From assembly GCA_011032825.1 (NCBI GenBank), contig JAADJZ010000011.1:62001-126000 (forward strand): DNA of 64,000 nt, in the 5' to 3' direction. Origin of the DNA: Massariosphaeria phaeospora (Eukaryota; Ascomycota; Dothideomycetes; Pleosporales). Below, one piece after another: positions 55,057 to 64,000 of the stretch. The first letter of the stretch is position 1. Every line of letters starts with the position of its first letter. Under the pieces are notes generated by a model. It saw only the letters and a list, made by a program, of their open reading frames with translations. It did no database searches and was not told the DNA's origin. The translations under genes and the position numbers were made by a program.

Positions 55057-56091
55057 TCAGAGCGACATACTACTACCATGATCTGGAGGAGGACGCCGAG
55101 CGCGAGACTCGCCGCTTTGGTCGCGTCGCGCTCTGGCGTTCCCAGTGAAAGAGAAGTCTCCACCAGGGGAACCGGTGTATCTGAAGGGCCTTCCATGTCC
55201 GTCTATTACTGATTGGATGTCTGATATGATGACGGGGTTTCTGATAACGATCTCGTCGGCGTCGCTATCTGGAAGCCCAATGACCCGAAGACCAGAACCA
55301 CCACCTCTCAGCCCCGGTCTTATGGGTGAAGGGTTCTGGGGCGCTGAATTCACAGGACGGGGGCGTGGATCGGGTGTGGACGGACGTTCATCTTCGGACT
55401 GATCCTGTTGGCCGATGATCTGAGCGCTCTGGGGTCTCTGAACGCTAGGCGTTCTGTATCGCGGTGGATTGGCAGTGTTCACCCTGAACCTAGTATCTCT
55501 CGCCTCTATCGCATCTGGCTCAAACCCGCGTGCCACTATACGGATATCTCTAGCAATCCTAGAGCTGAAGCCGCGTTGCTCAACCGCCCTGTGGAGGCTG
55601 GCGTCCAACTCGTCCAGGTCAGGAGCCAACCGTCCCACGACCCAAATCAAGAAGTCTTCAGCGCAGGATCCAGGTCCGAGCTTACTTCTCAAGTGGTTGA
55701 AAGCAGAATCTACTGCTCCATCATCCAGCTGACGATATAGCTGTGCATGCGGATCTCTTTTCGCGTTGAGGTATAGCTCCGTCTGTTTGTCGACCAATGC
55801 ATTTTGGAGATAGGGAAGTCCTATTCTTGCAGCAAGCACCCACATCCGCGCGAAGAAAAGTAGGCTGGCGTGACCGGTTCCCTGTAGGCATTGCAGTGTG
55901 AGGTCGCCATTGAGGTATTGGAGGATGAACTGGAAAGGGACAGACGATACAGTAGGAAGCGCACAGTCTGAACTAAGGCTGCCCAGGAAAGAGCAGTTGA
56001 TGCGAGCACGAGGACTGATAGTGATGCGCTCGGTAGTGACGTCGTGGAGTGGACCTCCCACAGGGATGTTGATTGAACCTGGTGCAGCCAT
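55057..56091 (-). CDS. BTB-like domain protein with disordered C-terminus
   Basis: 344 residues from the ATG at 56091 (MAAPGSINIPVGG), preferred because sequence before it in the open frame (to 56274) lacks domain character. Residues about 25-130 resemble a degenerate BTB/POZ fold: RITISPRARINCSFLGSL (strand and core), then PFQFILQYLNGDL and MWVLAARIGLPYLQNALVD, the usual C-terminal helices of the domain. The remainder is Pro/Arg/Ser-rich with an RGGGSGLRV patch and is probably disordered. Intact BTB proteins often dimerise or recruit Cullin-3; that role here is inference. The second BTB-like locus in this window (6439) is broken and not closely similar. Confidence 0.6.
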   Translation of the reverse strand: MAAPGSINIPVGGPLHDVTTERITISPRARINCSFLGSLSSDCALPTVSSVPFQFILQYLNGDLTLQCLQGTGHASLLFFARMWVLAARIGLPYLQNALVDKQTELYLNAKRDPHAQLYRQLDDGAVDSAFNHLRSKLGPGSCAEDFLIWVVGRLAPDLDELDASLHRAVEQRGFSSRIARDIRIVARGFEPDAIEARDTRFRVNTANPPRYRTPSVQRPQSAQIIGQQDQSEDERPSTPDPRPRPVNSAPQNPSPIRPGLRGGGSGLRVIGLPDSDADEIVIRNPVIISDIQSVIDGHGRPFRYTGSPGGDFSFTGNARARRDQSGESRARRPPPDHGSSMSL

Positions 56092-56483
56092 GATGCGAGG
56101 AAGGATCGATGCGAACGATGGTGACGATGCATATGAAGGCCATACCAAATGTTTATGTAGCCCAGAATTCATGGTCCATACTGGGTGGTTTGAATCATTC
56201 CTTTGAACACATGAGCAACAATCATGCCAACAAAGAAGATCGGACACGATTGCAGGAGGATGCAAACCTTCCATATGGATAATGGAAGGTTCGCAAACAA
56301 CTTTCTTTGGTTAATTATTTACCTATTTATGTGATATACATGTGCAAACCGTCACTTTGCGTTTCGGAATTGTCCCATGAGCTATAGGTTAGCTTGCTTC
56401 TTGTTGTTTTTCGCAAGCGTCTTGTCGTGAGTGATATTTGTAGTTATTGATGATGAAGAACAGGGGGGTTTGCGACGAAGGTT
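56092..56483. other. intergenic region
   Basis: Leader of the minus gene at 55057-56091 and 3' end of the rhomboid gene. No separate gene seen. Confidence 0.35.
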
Positions 56484-57651
56484 TTACGTCTGCTTCCGGA
56501 GGCGGTTCCTCCAGTATTGTACCAAAGGATTCCATATGACATTCTTGCCATCTAGGTACGAATATCCCAGTCCCATGACCGCGCCGGAGAAGTGCGCCTT
56601 TCTTGCATTAGCCAGAGAAGCATCACGGTAGTCTATAGCTTACTGCGTGTCCCAGAGGGAGGAATTTCATGGGGCGGATCATCCCAACCAAATCAACAAG
56701 CATAATGAGCGCGAGGAAGTATTGCGCGTCTAGGGACCCAGGCACAAATAATAAACCAAGCTGAGCGTCAGGGTACTGGGCGCAGTACACACCAAGAACT
56801 GCGAATATGGCACCACTGGCACCGCCTGATGGGGTGAAAATCGTTTTCGAGAACCTGGTCAATAGATGTTGTGCGTAGCCAGAGAGGACACCGGTAGTAA
56901 GGAAGAAAGCAAGGGTGTGATTAGAGTTGCCTTCAAAAACCCTCGAGTATCCCACCTGTGGTAGGAACATTTGGCAAGCGTACATGTTGAGAATTAAATG
57001 GGGTAGTCCTCCATGGACGAACGTCGACGTGAACAAGGTATGGTTGACGTTGCGGTAGGGCGTGTGCCAGAGCGATGCCCAGTATTTAGGCACCAAAGTC
57101 TTTCCGAGATGGATGGTGCCGCACGTGGCAATAATACCGGTGCTTAGCTTGGAGATCGGATCCATCTCCTGCAGCCAACGAGTAGCCACCTCTGTTGGAG
57201 TTGGCGGGATCTGCCGTGGCCACGGGGATTGAGGTCGACGATGCTGGAGCATGCCAGGCGTGGGCTTCACATCCTTTTTAGCTTCCAGATATGCCATTAG
57301 ACAATATATCCCCGACGAGACCGACAGCGCCCATAACCCTGGCCGGAGATAGTGAACGTTGGACCAGGTGAAGCCGGTGTTTGGACCTCGATGGGAGGAC
57401 GTATCGTCTTGTGGTTTGGGTTCTTCGAAGTATCTCTTCACTGGCTCCTCAGGCTGATTTCTTTCCGAGACAGGCAATGCAGGATCCTTGGCGGCCGCTG
57501 GTCGGTACGAGGGAACGGGGGGCGGGTTCCGCCGCGGTTGGCCGTGTTCACGACGCGTCTGGAAAGCGAGCAGGCATGGCCGCAAGCTGCATTTCCGAGG
57601 TCGGGACCAAGTAGGGCGAAGAACCGATGAGGCGGTCCTGATGGGATGCAT
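56484..57651 (-). CDS. PCP1: mitochondrial rhomboid serine protease (Pcp1/PARL type), two exons
   Basis: Intramembrane serine protease of the mitochondrial inner membrane; in yeast it processes cytochrome c peroxidase and the dynamin Mgm1. Exon 1 56644-57651, 46-bp intron 56598-56643 (GTAAGC ... AAAG), exon 2 56484-56597; 373 residues. The N-terminus (MHPIRTASSVLRPTWSRPRK) is Arg/Ser-rich without acidic residues, fitting a mitochondrial presequence. Hydrophobic segments start at about 104. Rhomboid landmarks: FTSTFVHGGLPHLILNMYA (about 207-225), catalytic Ser279 in GGASGAIFA, and the His in GHAAHFSG, expected at His338, which the second exon supplies. An unspliced reading ends at LGHAVSYRLP and lacks the catalytic His. 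Start chosen as the first ATG; a downstream start would lose the presequence. Confidence 0.92.
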
Positions 57652-57893
57652 TTTGGAGATGGCACGTGAAGGTGGATGGATGCAGGCAGAGGTGACGGCG
57701 CGAGATGATGACTAGTGCCCACGCCAAGACCGCCAGTCCGCATCTAGACTAGCTTGTCCTTGACTTGCCGTCTCGCCGATGCAGCTCACTTCCATCGCTC
57801 TCGCCATCATCTGCGTCGTACAGATCCAGATACTACGGTGGTTGCTGCCAACCAACTGGTGAGAGTCGGATTTATATCTGAGGTCTCAAAGTA

Positions 57894-59967
57894 ACGTGTC
57901 CGTGCGCGTGATGCACGCGGAACATCATAAACGTTCTACCAGCAATGAGGCAATAGAGCCAGCCACAATCAATATTATCATGAGAACCTTTAGCAGAGTA
58001 CTATATCGATACTCGCGATTAATTTGCGCTACTTATATCTATCTGGAAACTTGACGCTGCGGCCGCGACGCGTTAGGATAGCTGGGACAGCAGATACGCC
58101 CTCTAAGGCCTCCGCAGCATCTCTAGTATCAACGCTACGTTTGTAACGCTTTTTGCTCTGTAGAGATAGCTGCAGAGCTTTTCTCTTACTCTTTTGAGAA
58201 GATTGTAGAGCTTTTGTAGCGTCGCGAGCCTCCTTCTGGCGAGCGCGCTCTGCTGCCTTTTCTGCCTTCTCTCTCTCTAGCTACTTTAGCTGCTTCCCGC
58301 GCTATACGCTTCTCCTCTGCAATTTTCTCTTTGTATAGCTTAGCTGCCTTCTTCAGCTCTGCTGTCTCTGCTTTTTGAAGCTGCTGCTCTTTCTCCTCTT
58401 GCTCTCTAACAGATTGACGAACACGTGCCTCCTTTATCTTCCTTGGTGACCAGAAAACGGCTCCACCATGATATTCCTGGCGCTGTTGGAGATCTAGAGC
58501 TTTGCACTTCTTCTTACGCTTCTCCTTGATAGATAGCGCCTGCTTAATTCCATCCATCTCATGCTTAAGTAGCTCATTCTGAACAGATAGGTGGTGGAGC
58601 GATTGGCGAAGCTTCTGTGTATCTTGACTACTCTAATCCTTCACTGCTAATCGTACAAGCCTATCTATCTTTCTCCAGTCATGATCGCTAAGCCCTAATA
58701 AGGAGCTATTGCCTAATTCTTCATCCTGCGTGAACCTATTAAGGATAGGCTTAGAATTAGGTAGTGATATGCCTGTAGCTCTAAAAGAGCTAAGAATAGT
58801 TAATTCCTTAAAGGAAGCCTTTCACGCATTCTAGAATAGAGGGAAGAAGTCGCCTTTAGTGATAGAAGCCAGGCCCTGGCTTCTTTGAAGGTATTCTGAT
58901 AGCTCTGCTAAGTAGGCTGTTGATAGAGGCTTGAACATTGCTACATCGAGTAGCTGAAGCGCATGAGTCGAATGAGGAGGTAGAATAGCAAGGAGAATCT
59001 TGTTCTGATCACAGTAGTCGATAAAATCCATAGTGATATGGGATCCGTGGCCATCTAGGATCAGGAGTCGATAGAATCGTCAGGTCTTCTCTCTTGTACA
59101 GCGATCAAACACCTGCTCAAGCCAGGCAAGTCCAATATCGTTGTTCGTCCAGCTAGAGGGTGATGAGGTGATAAAGACTGGGTGTTCTCCTGCCTAGATA
59201 TCGTCTACCTAGCTTGATTGAATGCCCTTGTTGGCAGCCTCATAGATAAGGCTTGGAGGCAGAGCAGTTCCATCAGCGCATATACATGCTAGGAGTGTAA
59301 TCCATGCGCGGCTTCCATCCTAGAGCGATGCCCTAACCTCCTTCTTCTCCCACATTCGTCGGCTGAATATCCTCTTTAATCTGCCTACAATACCAATTAT
59401 AAAGCCTTTCTCATCCATATTGTACGTATGACGAGGATCTATCTAATATTGATCGATCTTGCTATGTAGGAGCTGAAAATAGAGGCGATATTTGTCCTCT
59501 GAATCAGCTTTGTGGCGATTGCTGTCCATGCCAACTGTCTATTGTGATATAAGATGAATGCTGTGCCGGTTGATAAAGCGCGTAACCCAGCTCTTACTAA
59601 CTAGCTCCTGGGCTATCGTTGATGCGAAATTTCGTATCATCTCTCTTGTAGGAGGTATATGTCTCTCTGATAATCCTTTGATATACTGTACAAGCTCCTG
59701 CTCTTGTTGTGGGCTGAGTTTCTGTTGGTCAAAGTTCTTGGAGGTTCCAGGGCGTGTTAGGCCTCGGTGTCTTCGGCTTAAAGTGGAGCGCACAACACCA
59801 CGTTTAGTAGCAATTTCTGTACATGAGGAATCTTCTCCTGGTTCTCGGGATTCGATTTCTTCAATCGCAGCCTGTATTGGGTCCATATTGGTGGAGTTGT
59901 TGCGTGTTGAAGACAATAGAGTTTGTCGTGTTTTGGTGTTCCGCGTGCATCACGCGCACGGACACGT
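57894..59967 (-). mobile_element. pogo/Fot1-type DNA transposon, copy D
   Basis: A 2,074-bp element bounded by TA (57892-57893 and 59968-59969). Inverted repeats of about 31 bp start ACGTGTCCGTGCGCGTGATG and diverge after GGAAC. Same subfamily as copies A and C, opposite orientation, in the intergenic space right of the rhomboid gene. Confidence 0.9.
58029..59886 (-). pseudogene. pogo/Fot1-type transposase of copy D, broken
   Basis: Reads on the minus strand from ATG 59886 (MDPIQAAIEEIESREP) to the stop at 58029. Total 1,858 bp, two fewer than copies A and C. The missing two bases lie near 58270, where the Lys/Glu-rich coiled tail shifts to REGRKGSRARSPEGG. Further stops occur, including TAG where copy C has TGG after HLISQ. 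The third catalytic block is intact with Gln at the position stopped in copy A (DQNKILLAILPPHSTHALQ). Confidence 0.9.
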
Positions 59968-61330
59968 TAAAGTTCAACTCCGTTCACGCTGAAAACGGAC
60001 CAGACTCGTCGCAATGAGCTCTCTACAAGACTACAACATTGTTTATCGTGAAGGTTAGCTGTAGGTTTGCTGTAGGTTTTTGGATTGTCTGAGAAACCAC
60101 TCACGAACCAACTGTGAACCCAGTGTCAACCAGCAGAAAACCCGCTCTTTTGAGGCACCGCCTCTGAGATTGCGAGAACTGTTCTGGTATAATCTGCTGC
60201 CTGTTCTTTTAAGAGTATCATGCAAGTATACAAGAAGTTGTCAAACACTCAAATCGGTTTTGCTGTTTGTTTCAATCAACGTTGCAAGAGTCCGAACTTG
60301 GCGTGTAAATAAGGCAAGAGGCATTCGGAAGTGCCGTCTACATACAGCACCTAGAGATAGGAAGTTAAAGAGAAGTTGTCGCAGCTCGGAGCGGAACCTC
60401 TTCATCGCTATCGCTATGGCCATTATCTACATCTCCCGGAGGATAGTTGGTAGGAGACGGGGATTTTCCCTTAATATGTCTTAGAGGCAAGAAACGTGAC
60501 ATACACCAAGCTCTTTGGATTCATATCAATGTTGGTCTATCACCTGTAGTATATTCATACGCAGTTCTGTAGATTCGGCGCCAGTTTCATCATCTCTATC
60601 GAACTGAGTGGATCCAAATGAATCAAGATCGTGTAAGTACGGGGTTCCTCCCAGCGTGTGCAATTTTCCAAGCTTAATCCTATGTTAATAATATATTATC
60701 TCCGGCGAACCTAAATTGTTTTATTCCCGAGATTACACATTGAACGCAGCTATTCATTTCTATTCGAGATATTGTGATAGGGAAGAAGCTCAGAGGCAAG
60801 CAGCGCTCGATAGTCGCGAAGAAAAAGAAAATCGGAAATAGGCAAATATATGACTGAAGAGAAACGACGAATACACACGCCACCAATGAGTCCGTCCGCT
60901 GTTGCATGCCTCTCGTCGTGCAGTCTCGAGTCTCGCATGTTTCGTGAATCGAAAGAGTCGTAAGAGAGTCGTAAACGTCATAAAAAGCCTTTAACCGACT
61001 CGTGAAATCGTGAAAATTGCAAAGAAAAAGGAAAAGACGCCGAAATAAGGTCAAAAACTCAATCTGTGTTCAGTCTCGTCGCACGATTGAAGTGAAGCGC
61101 GGGTGGAATGCTGGTTTAGTCTTCTGCGGCTCTCTCGAAACCCGAGATCAAGTGAACTGGTATGTCCAGCCACGTACCGTACTCCGCCTCTGGGAACATG
61201 TTATCCTGACCTGTGAAGTAGTTGTTCACCTGTTCCTTCATGGGGGAGACGCTAGCCGTAGCCGCTAGGTTCGGAATCGCTGTGGTCAGCCTCAGGTTGA
61301 AGAGCTCAAAGTAAACTACGTGGCGGTAGA
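59968..61330. other. intergenic region with an antisense open frame
   Basis: No certain gene. At 61116-61346 (minus) a protein-like frame reads ALYRHVVYFELFNLRLTTA and FTGQDNMFPEAEYGTWLDI. It might be an exon or a remnant. A short start-like MSSLQDYNIVYREG (60014) ends at a GTTAGC donor with no partner found. Confidence 0.35.
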
Positions 61331-62136
61331 GTGCGTCACAAGTCATCGCGAACCGGTTATAAAGAGCGTGAATTTGTTGGCTTACTGGACGGCCCCGTAC
61401 AGACCTCGGTGCTTGAAGAGGTTGCGAAGCAAAAGAAGAACTTCATAGAGCAGTTAATTGGCGCCGGCTCGTGGCTACTCGAGTATGTCGAAAGGGAAGT
61501 CTGCCAGGAAAACATGGAGACGGCGGTATCGAACTACGACTTGCGGGCAAAGTGGCACGACTTGGCTCCTCCGGTCATGATGGATATGTACGGTCACCAT
61601 GACGAAGAGCTTCCAGAAGCACGAGTCTCCCGGCTCGCCATGGCCGACAGCTATCGAGAAGCGATTCAAATTCTGCGGGAGAAGAGGCGCAACGCGTATG
61701 TGTCAGCCATGGCGCACGCGAATGAGAAGAGCTCGAGCCTCCAAGGAGAAGAGAAGATGGAATGGGCGCGGAAGGCCACACATTATGCGGAACACATCGA
61801 CGACCAAGTGCTGCCGGCATATGGTGAATCAGTCCCTTTTGTTACCCGATCCGCCATCGAAGCGGCCCAAGTGACCATATATTTCGCACGGGACCTGGAA
61901 ATTCGCCTGGAATTTTGGAAGCAGAGGGTGAACAACGATATGATAATGACCTGGCTCTGGGACCTTCGACCAGTGATCGATCTGAGGTAAGTAACAATGT
62001 GGCGACCTGATACTCGATGCTAACGCAGCAATTAGGCGACTGCTGGATGACCCAAAATATCGAACAATCTGGTATGTGAAGGGACGTGGCCATGTCGGGC
62101 CACCATGGCCTGAGCTATCGATGGGACGTCTCTGAG
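61331..62136 (+). CDS. hypothetical helical protein, 5' end uncertain (two exons)
   Basis: Exon 1 is open from 61331 to about 61988, then a 50-bp intron (61989-62038: GTAAGT, branch CTAAC, acceptor TTAG) and exon 2 62039-62136, ending DPKYRTIWYVKG ... ELSMGRL. About 250 residues. There is no good ATG at the 5' edge (61331 is GTG); either an upstream exon exists or the start is the ATG near 61514. The protein is helical and charged (LEEVAKQKKNFIEQLIGAG, EEKMEWARKATHYAEHIDD) with repeated short Ala/Glu/Arg helices; no family recognised. No signal peptide. The consensus intron and continued coding sense after it support a real gene. Confidence 0.55.
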
Positions 62137-63557
62137 AGCATTCCCTGCCGTGCGTTCTCTGCCGATCCCGGATTCTCCTGCTGTCATGGCTCGATCTGAG
62201 GATGGCTCCAGATCCACGTAGCGATGATAGGGAACTTCCTTCGGTACTATACGGGCCGGGAACTGGATGTTAGAGCTCATAGTGATGAGGAAAAAAGCCG
62301 ACGGCGTCCGCTGTGACCGAGTGTGAAGATGGTAATGGAAGAAGGAGCCGTCAGCGTCCGTTGTCGTCAAGGGAGGGGTGATAATAGGATACGGAGCCTT
62401 TGGCGTCCGCGATTGTCGAAAGGTAGCCAGACGAGTTGTCGAAGTTGGTGGGCTGAGCAGTCGAGCATGTTGTGGGGGGGAGTCGCTTATATATGTAGCT
62501 GTTGGAGTCTCTCTCACCTGGGACCTACAGTAAAGTGTCTCACCTGCCCTTCACGCAAGGTGAGAGACGCTCTCTACTTAAAGTAAAGGTAACTGGAAGA
62601 GATTTGTGTTTTCATTCGAGAAAGGATCTAGGCGTCCGACCAAATCTTTCACTACCACCGAGTATTGAATCTGCATCCAGTTCTCACAAAATCCGCGAAG
62701 GCTTGTATGCAAGGCAGATTTTGTGAGGCCAGTCCTGGTTCTGCTCTATAATTTGCACACACGTGTCGCATATCCTAAGGTTGGTGTCGGGATCCTCGGG
62801 ATGTGATCGTGGCCGTACATTGTTGGCGGGAGAAGCCCGCGAGATCGCTGATCGTGAATATGAGCAGCTGTTGCCACCCGCTATCGCGTTGATTGCTGAG
62901 CTTCTGCTCCCATTGTCAGTAGAGATTTAAGAGAGGGAAGGCGAGTGCGAAGCAAAGTTAGGGCCCCACTTTTATGACGCCTGCCGGTTCGGGTAAAGCC
63001 GTCACTTCCAGGTTCCATGGCATGATTCGTTTCCAATGCCCCTCTGTGACTGTATCCTCTCTACACGTTCTATTCCAAATGGACACTAACTTGTATGCTA
63101 GATACAATAGAGCTTTGCAAAGATAGAGAGAGATATACGATCTACCTATTGCTAATATTTCATATACTATCAGGAGTATCATCGAGGTCTACTCTGTTTC
63201 TTTATCAGCAATCAATTCTGCCGGGGCGGCCGGTCACCCCCTGCATATGTTTTGTCCCTGGTGTACCCTATTCACATTGGTACCACAGTTGCTCTCGTTG
63301 ATCATCGTGTGTGCACATGGAAGTGCCAACCACTATTGCGTATAGCATAACATTGTGGCTGTCATACACGGCTCACGGCCGGTTCACTGCTTTTAACCTC
63401 ATCTGATGTCGGCTAATTGGCGGTAGGTAGGTGTCAGGGCGCCTTGTGTTTTGGCTTTCACTCCTTGGCACCAGCAACTCCACTAAAAAGCGCAAAACTT
63501 CTCTCCCAGCTGTACTCTCTCATTACCAACATCCCACACAACCTAGCATATAGGAAC
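62137..63557. other. intergenic region with MITE-like remnant
   Basis: No certain gene. A minus-strand frame (start near 62280, MSSNIQFPARIVPKEVPYHR) overlaps the 61331 gene and is not trusted. A GCTTATATA box lies at 62484. A MITE-family relative lies at 63092-63172. Confidence 0.4.
63092..63172 (+). repeat. decayed relative of the 25401 MITE interior
   Basis: Shares GCTAGATACAATAG, AGCTTTGCAAAGATAGA and ATCTACCTATTGCTA with the complement of about 25535-25620 and with 34935-35000. The termini are not recognisable. Confidence 0.55.
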
Positions 63558-64000
63558 ATGTCCCAGTCCTCGGTAAACTCGAGGCTTGAGGATTTAGCTA
63601 CGGAGCTGGTCGAAAAGATTGGAACCCACCTTGGCGACCTGGACCTTATATCCTTCCGAGGTACATCGCCAATTATCTGCACGAAGTTGTACAACATCTT
63701 TGGCAGCCGCTTCTTTCAGGAACTCACGGCTTGTCTGCACAGTTACAGTCTGCAACATCTCACCGACATCTCTAATATTCCCGACCTAGCCAAACACGTC
63801 CAGCACGTCGCGATTGGGACAGACCATAACAGCCTTATCGACCCTATTCATGACATAGAAGCTAAGCGGGCTGCGGAGAATGGTGATGCCAATCCAACGC
63901 ACTCCCACAGGGCCGCCCCACTAGTCTCGGACGGGGCATTGAGTGATATGCGCTGTCGGGTGGACTCCCTTGTCATCGCTCAAGCGCTTTCAAACTTTCG
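63558..64000 (+). CDS. F-box protein, 5' part only (cut by window edge)
   Basis: ATG at 63558, frame open for 147 codons to the end of the window. The N-terminal block LEDLATELVEKIGTHLGDLD with LISFRGTSPIICTKLY (residues about 9-45) is an F-box: an LP-type start, here LATELVEKIG, and a Phe-Arg pair in place of the usual Leu-Arg. F-box proteins recruit substrates to SCF ubiquitin ligases through Skp1. The sequence after the box (FFQELTACLHSYSLQHLTDI, HVQHVAIGTD) is the pattern of fungal F-box proteins with leucine-rich or undefined C-termini. The C-terminus lies outside the window, so substrate domain and length are unknown. Confidence 0.75.
   Translation, partial: MSQSSVNSRLEDLATELVEKIGTHLGDLDLISFRGTSPIICTKLYNIFGSRFFQELTACLHSYSLQHLTDISNIPDLAKHVQHVAIGTDHNSLIDPIHDIEAKRAAENGDANPTHSHRAAPLVSDGALSDMRCRVDSLVIAQALSNF

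Noticed and set aside
60080..60484. 134-codon plus-strand frame
   Set aside because: Basic, Arg/Ser/Leu-heavy composition with no motif, in AT-rich spacer next to a transposon.
62032..62280. Minus-strand gene starting MSSNIQFPARIVPKEV
   Set aside because: Overlaps the second exon of the 61331 gene; no domain, no intron support. The plus gene has a consensus intron.

Overview
This window is nuclear DNA from a filamentous ascomycete (Pezizomycotina, most likely Dothideomycetes). The evidence is short 42-110 bp GT-AG introns with CTAAC/CTGAC-type branch sites, a two-domain fungal Egt1, a peroxisomal Lon, a CHO2-type phosphatidylethanolamine methyltransferase, pogo/Fot1 transposons, a fungal Helitron, and C-to-T / G-to-A decay of repeats that looks like repeat-induced point mutation (RIP). 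I saw no rRNA, tRNA or CRISPR.

Layout. 0.5-11.3 kb is a lineage-specific block. It holds three paralogs of an uncharacterised family (555, 2795, 9917), an F-box-like (2EXR-type) protein (4657), a BTB-type gene broken by RIP-like stops (6439-7993) and an orphan (8436). 11.4-18.0 kb is a head-to-tail run of three pogo/Fot1-type elements, the first two sharing one TA dinucleotide. 18.2-22.1 kb carries a second 2EXR-like gene, a small zinc-ribbon/GRF-like protein and a coiled-coil repeat protein. 23.3-25.2 kb is a 14-TM MFS drug/metabolite exporter. 25.4-35.2 kb is repeat territory: a 304-bp MITE with a 4-bp target duplication, a periodic series of GCTTATATA boxes, and a Helitron of about 7 kb that appears to have landed inside that series.

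35.4-57.7 kb is the conserved core: peroxisomal Lon (minus), CHO2 (minus), a coiled-coil orphan (minus), Egt1 (plus, 7 exons), a PHD-finger-like protein (plus), two small orphans and a mitochondrial rhomboid protease (minus). A fourth pogo element (57.9-60.0 kb) separates this from an orphan (61.3 kb) and the 5' part of an F-box gene cut by the window edge.

The core genes act in organelle proteostasis (Lon, rhomboid), phospholipid methylation (CHO2) and ergothioneine synthesis (Egt1). They do not form a cluster or operon. Several open frames give wrong protein ends unless spliced; the exon joins below come from family alignment and splice consensus. I found no complete new defence or metabolic system. 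The best candidates for new biology are the three-member orphan family, the frame-preserved but stop-riddled Helitron inside the GCTTATATA series, the abutting pogo array, and the RIP-like inactivation of a host BTB gene.
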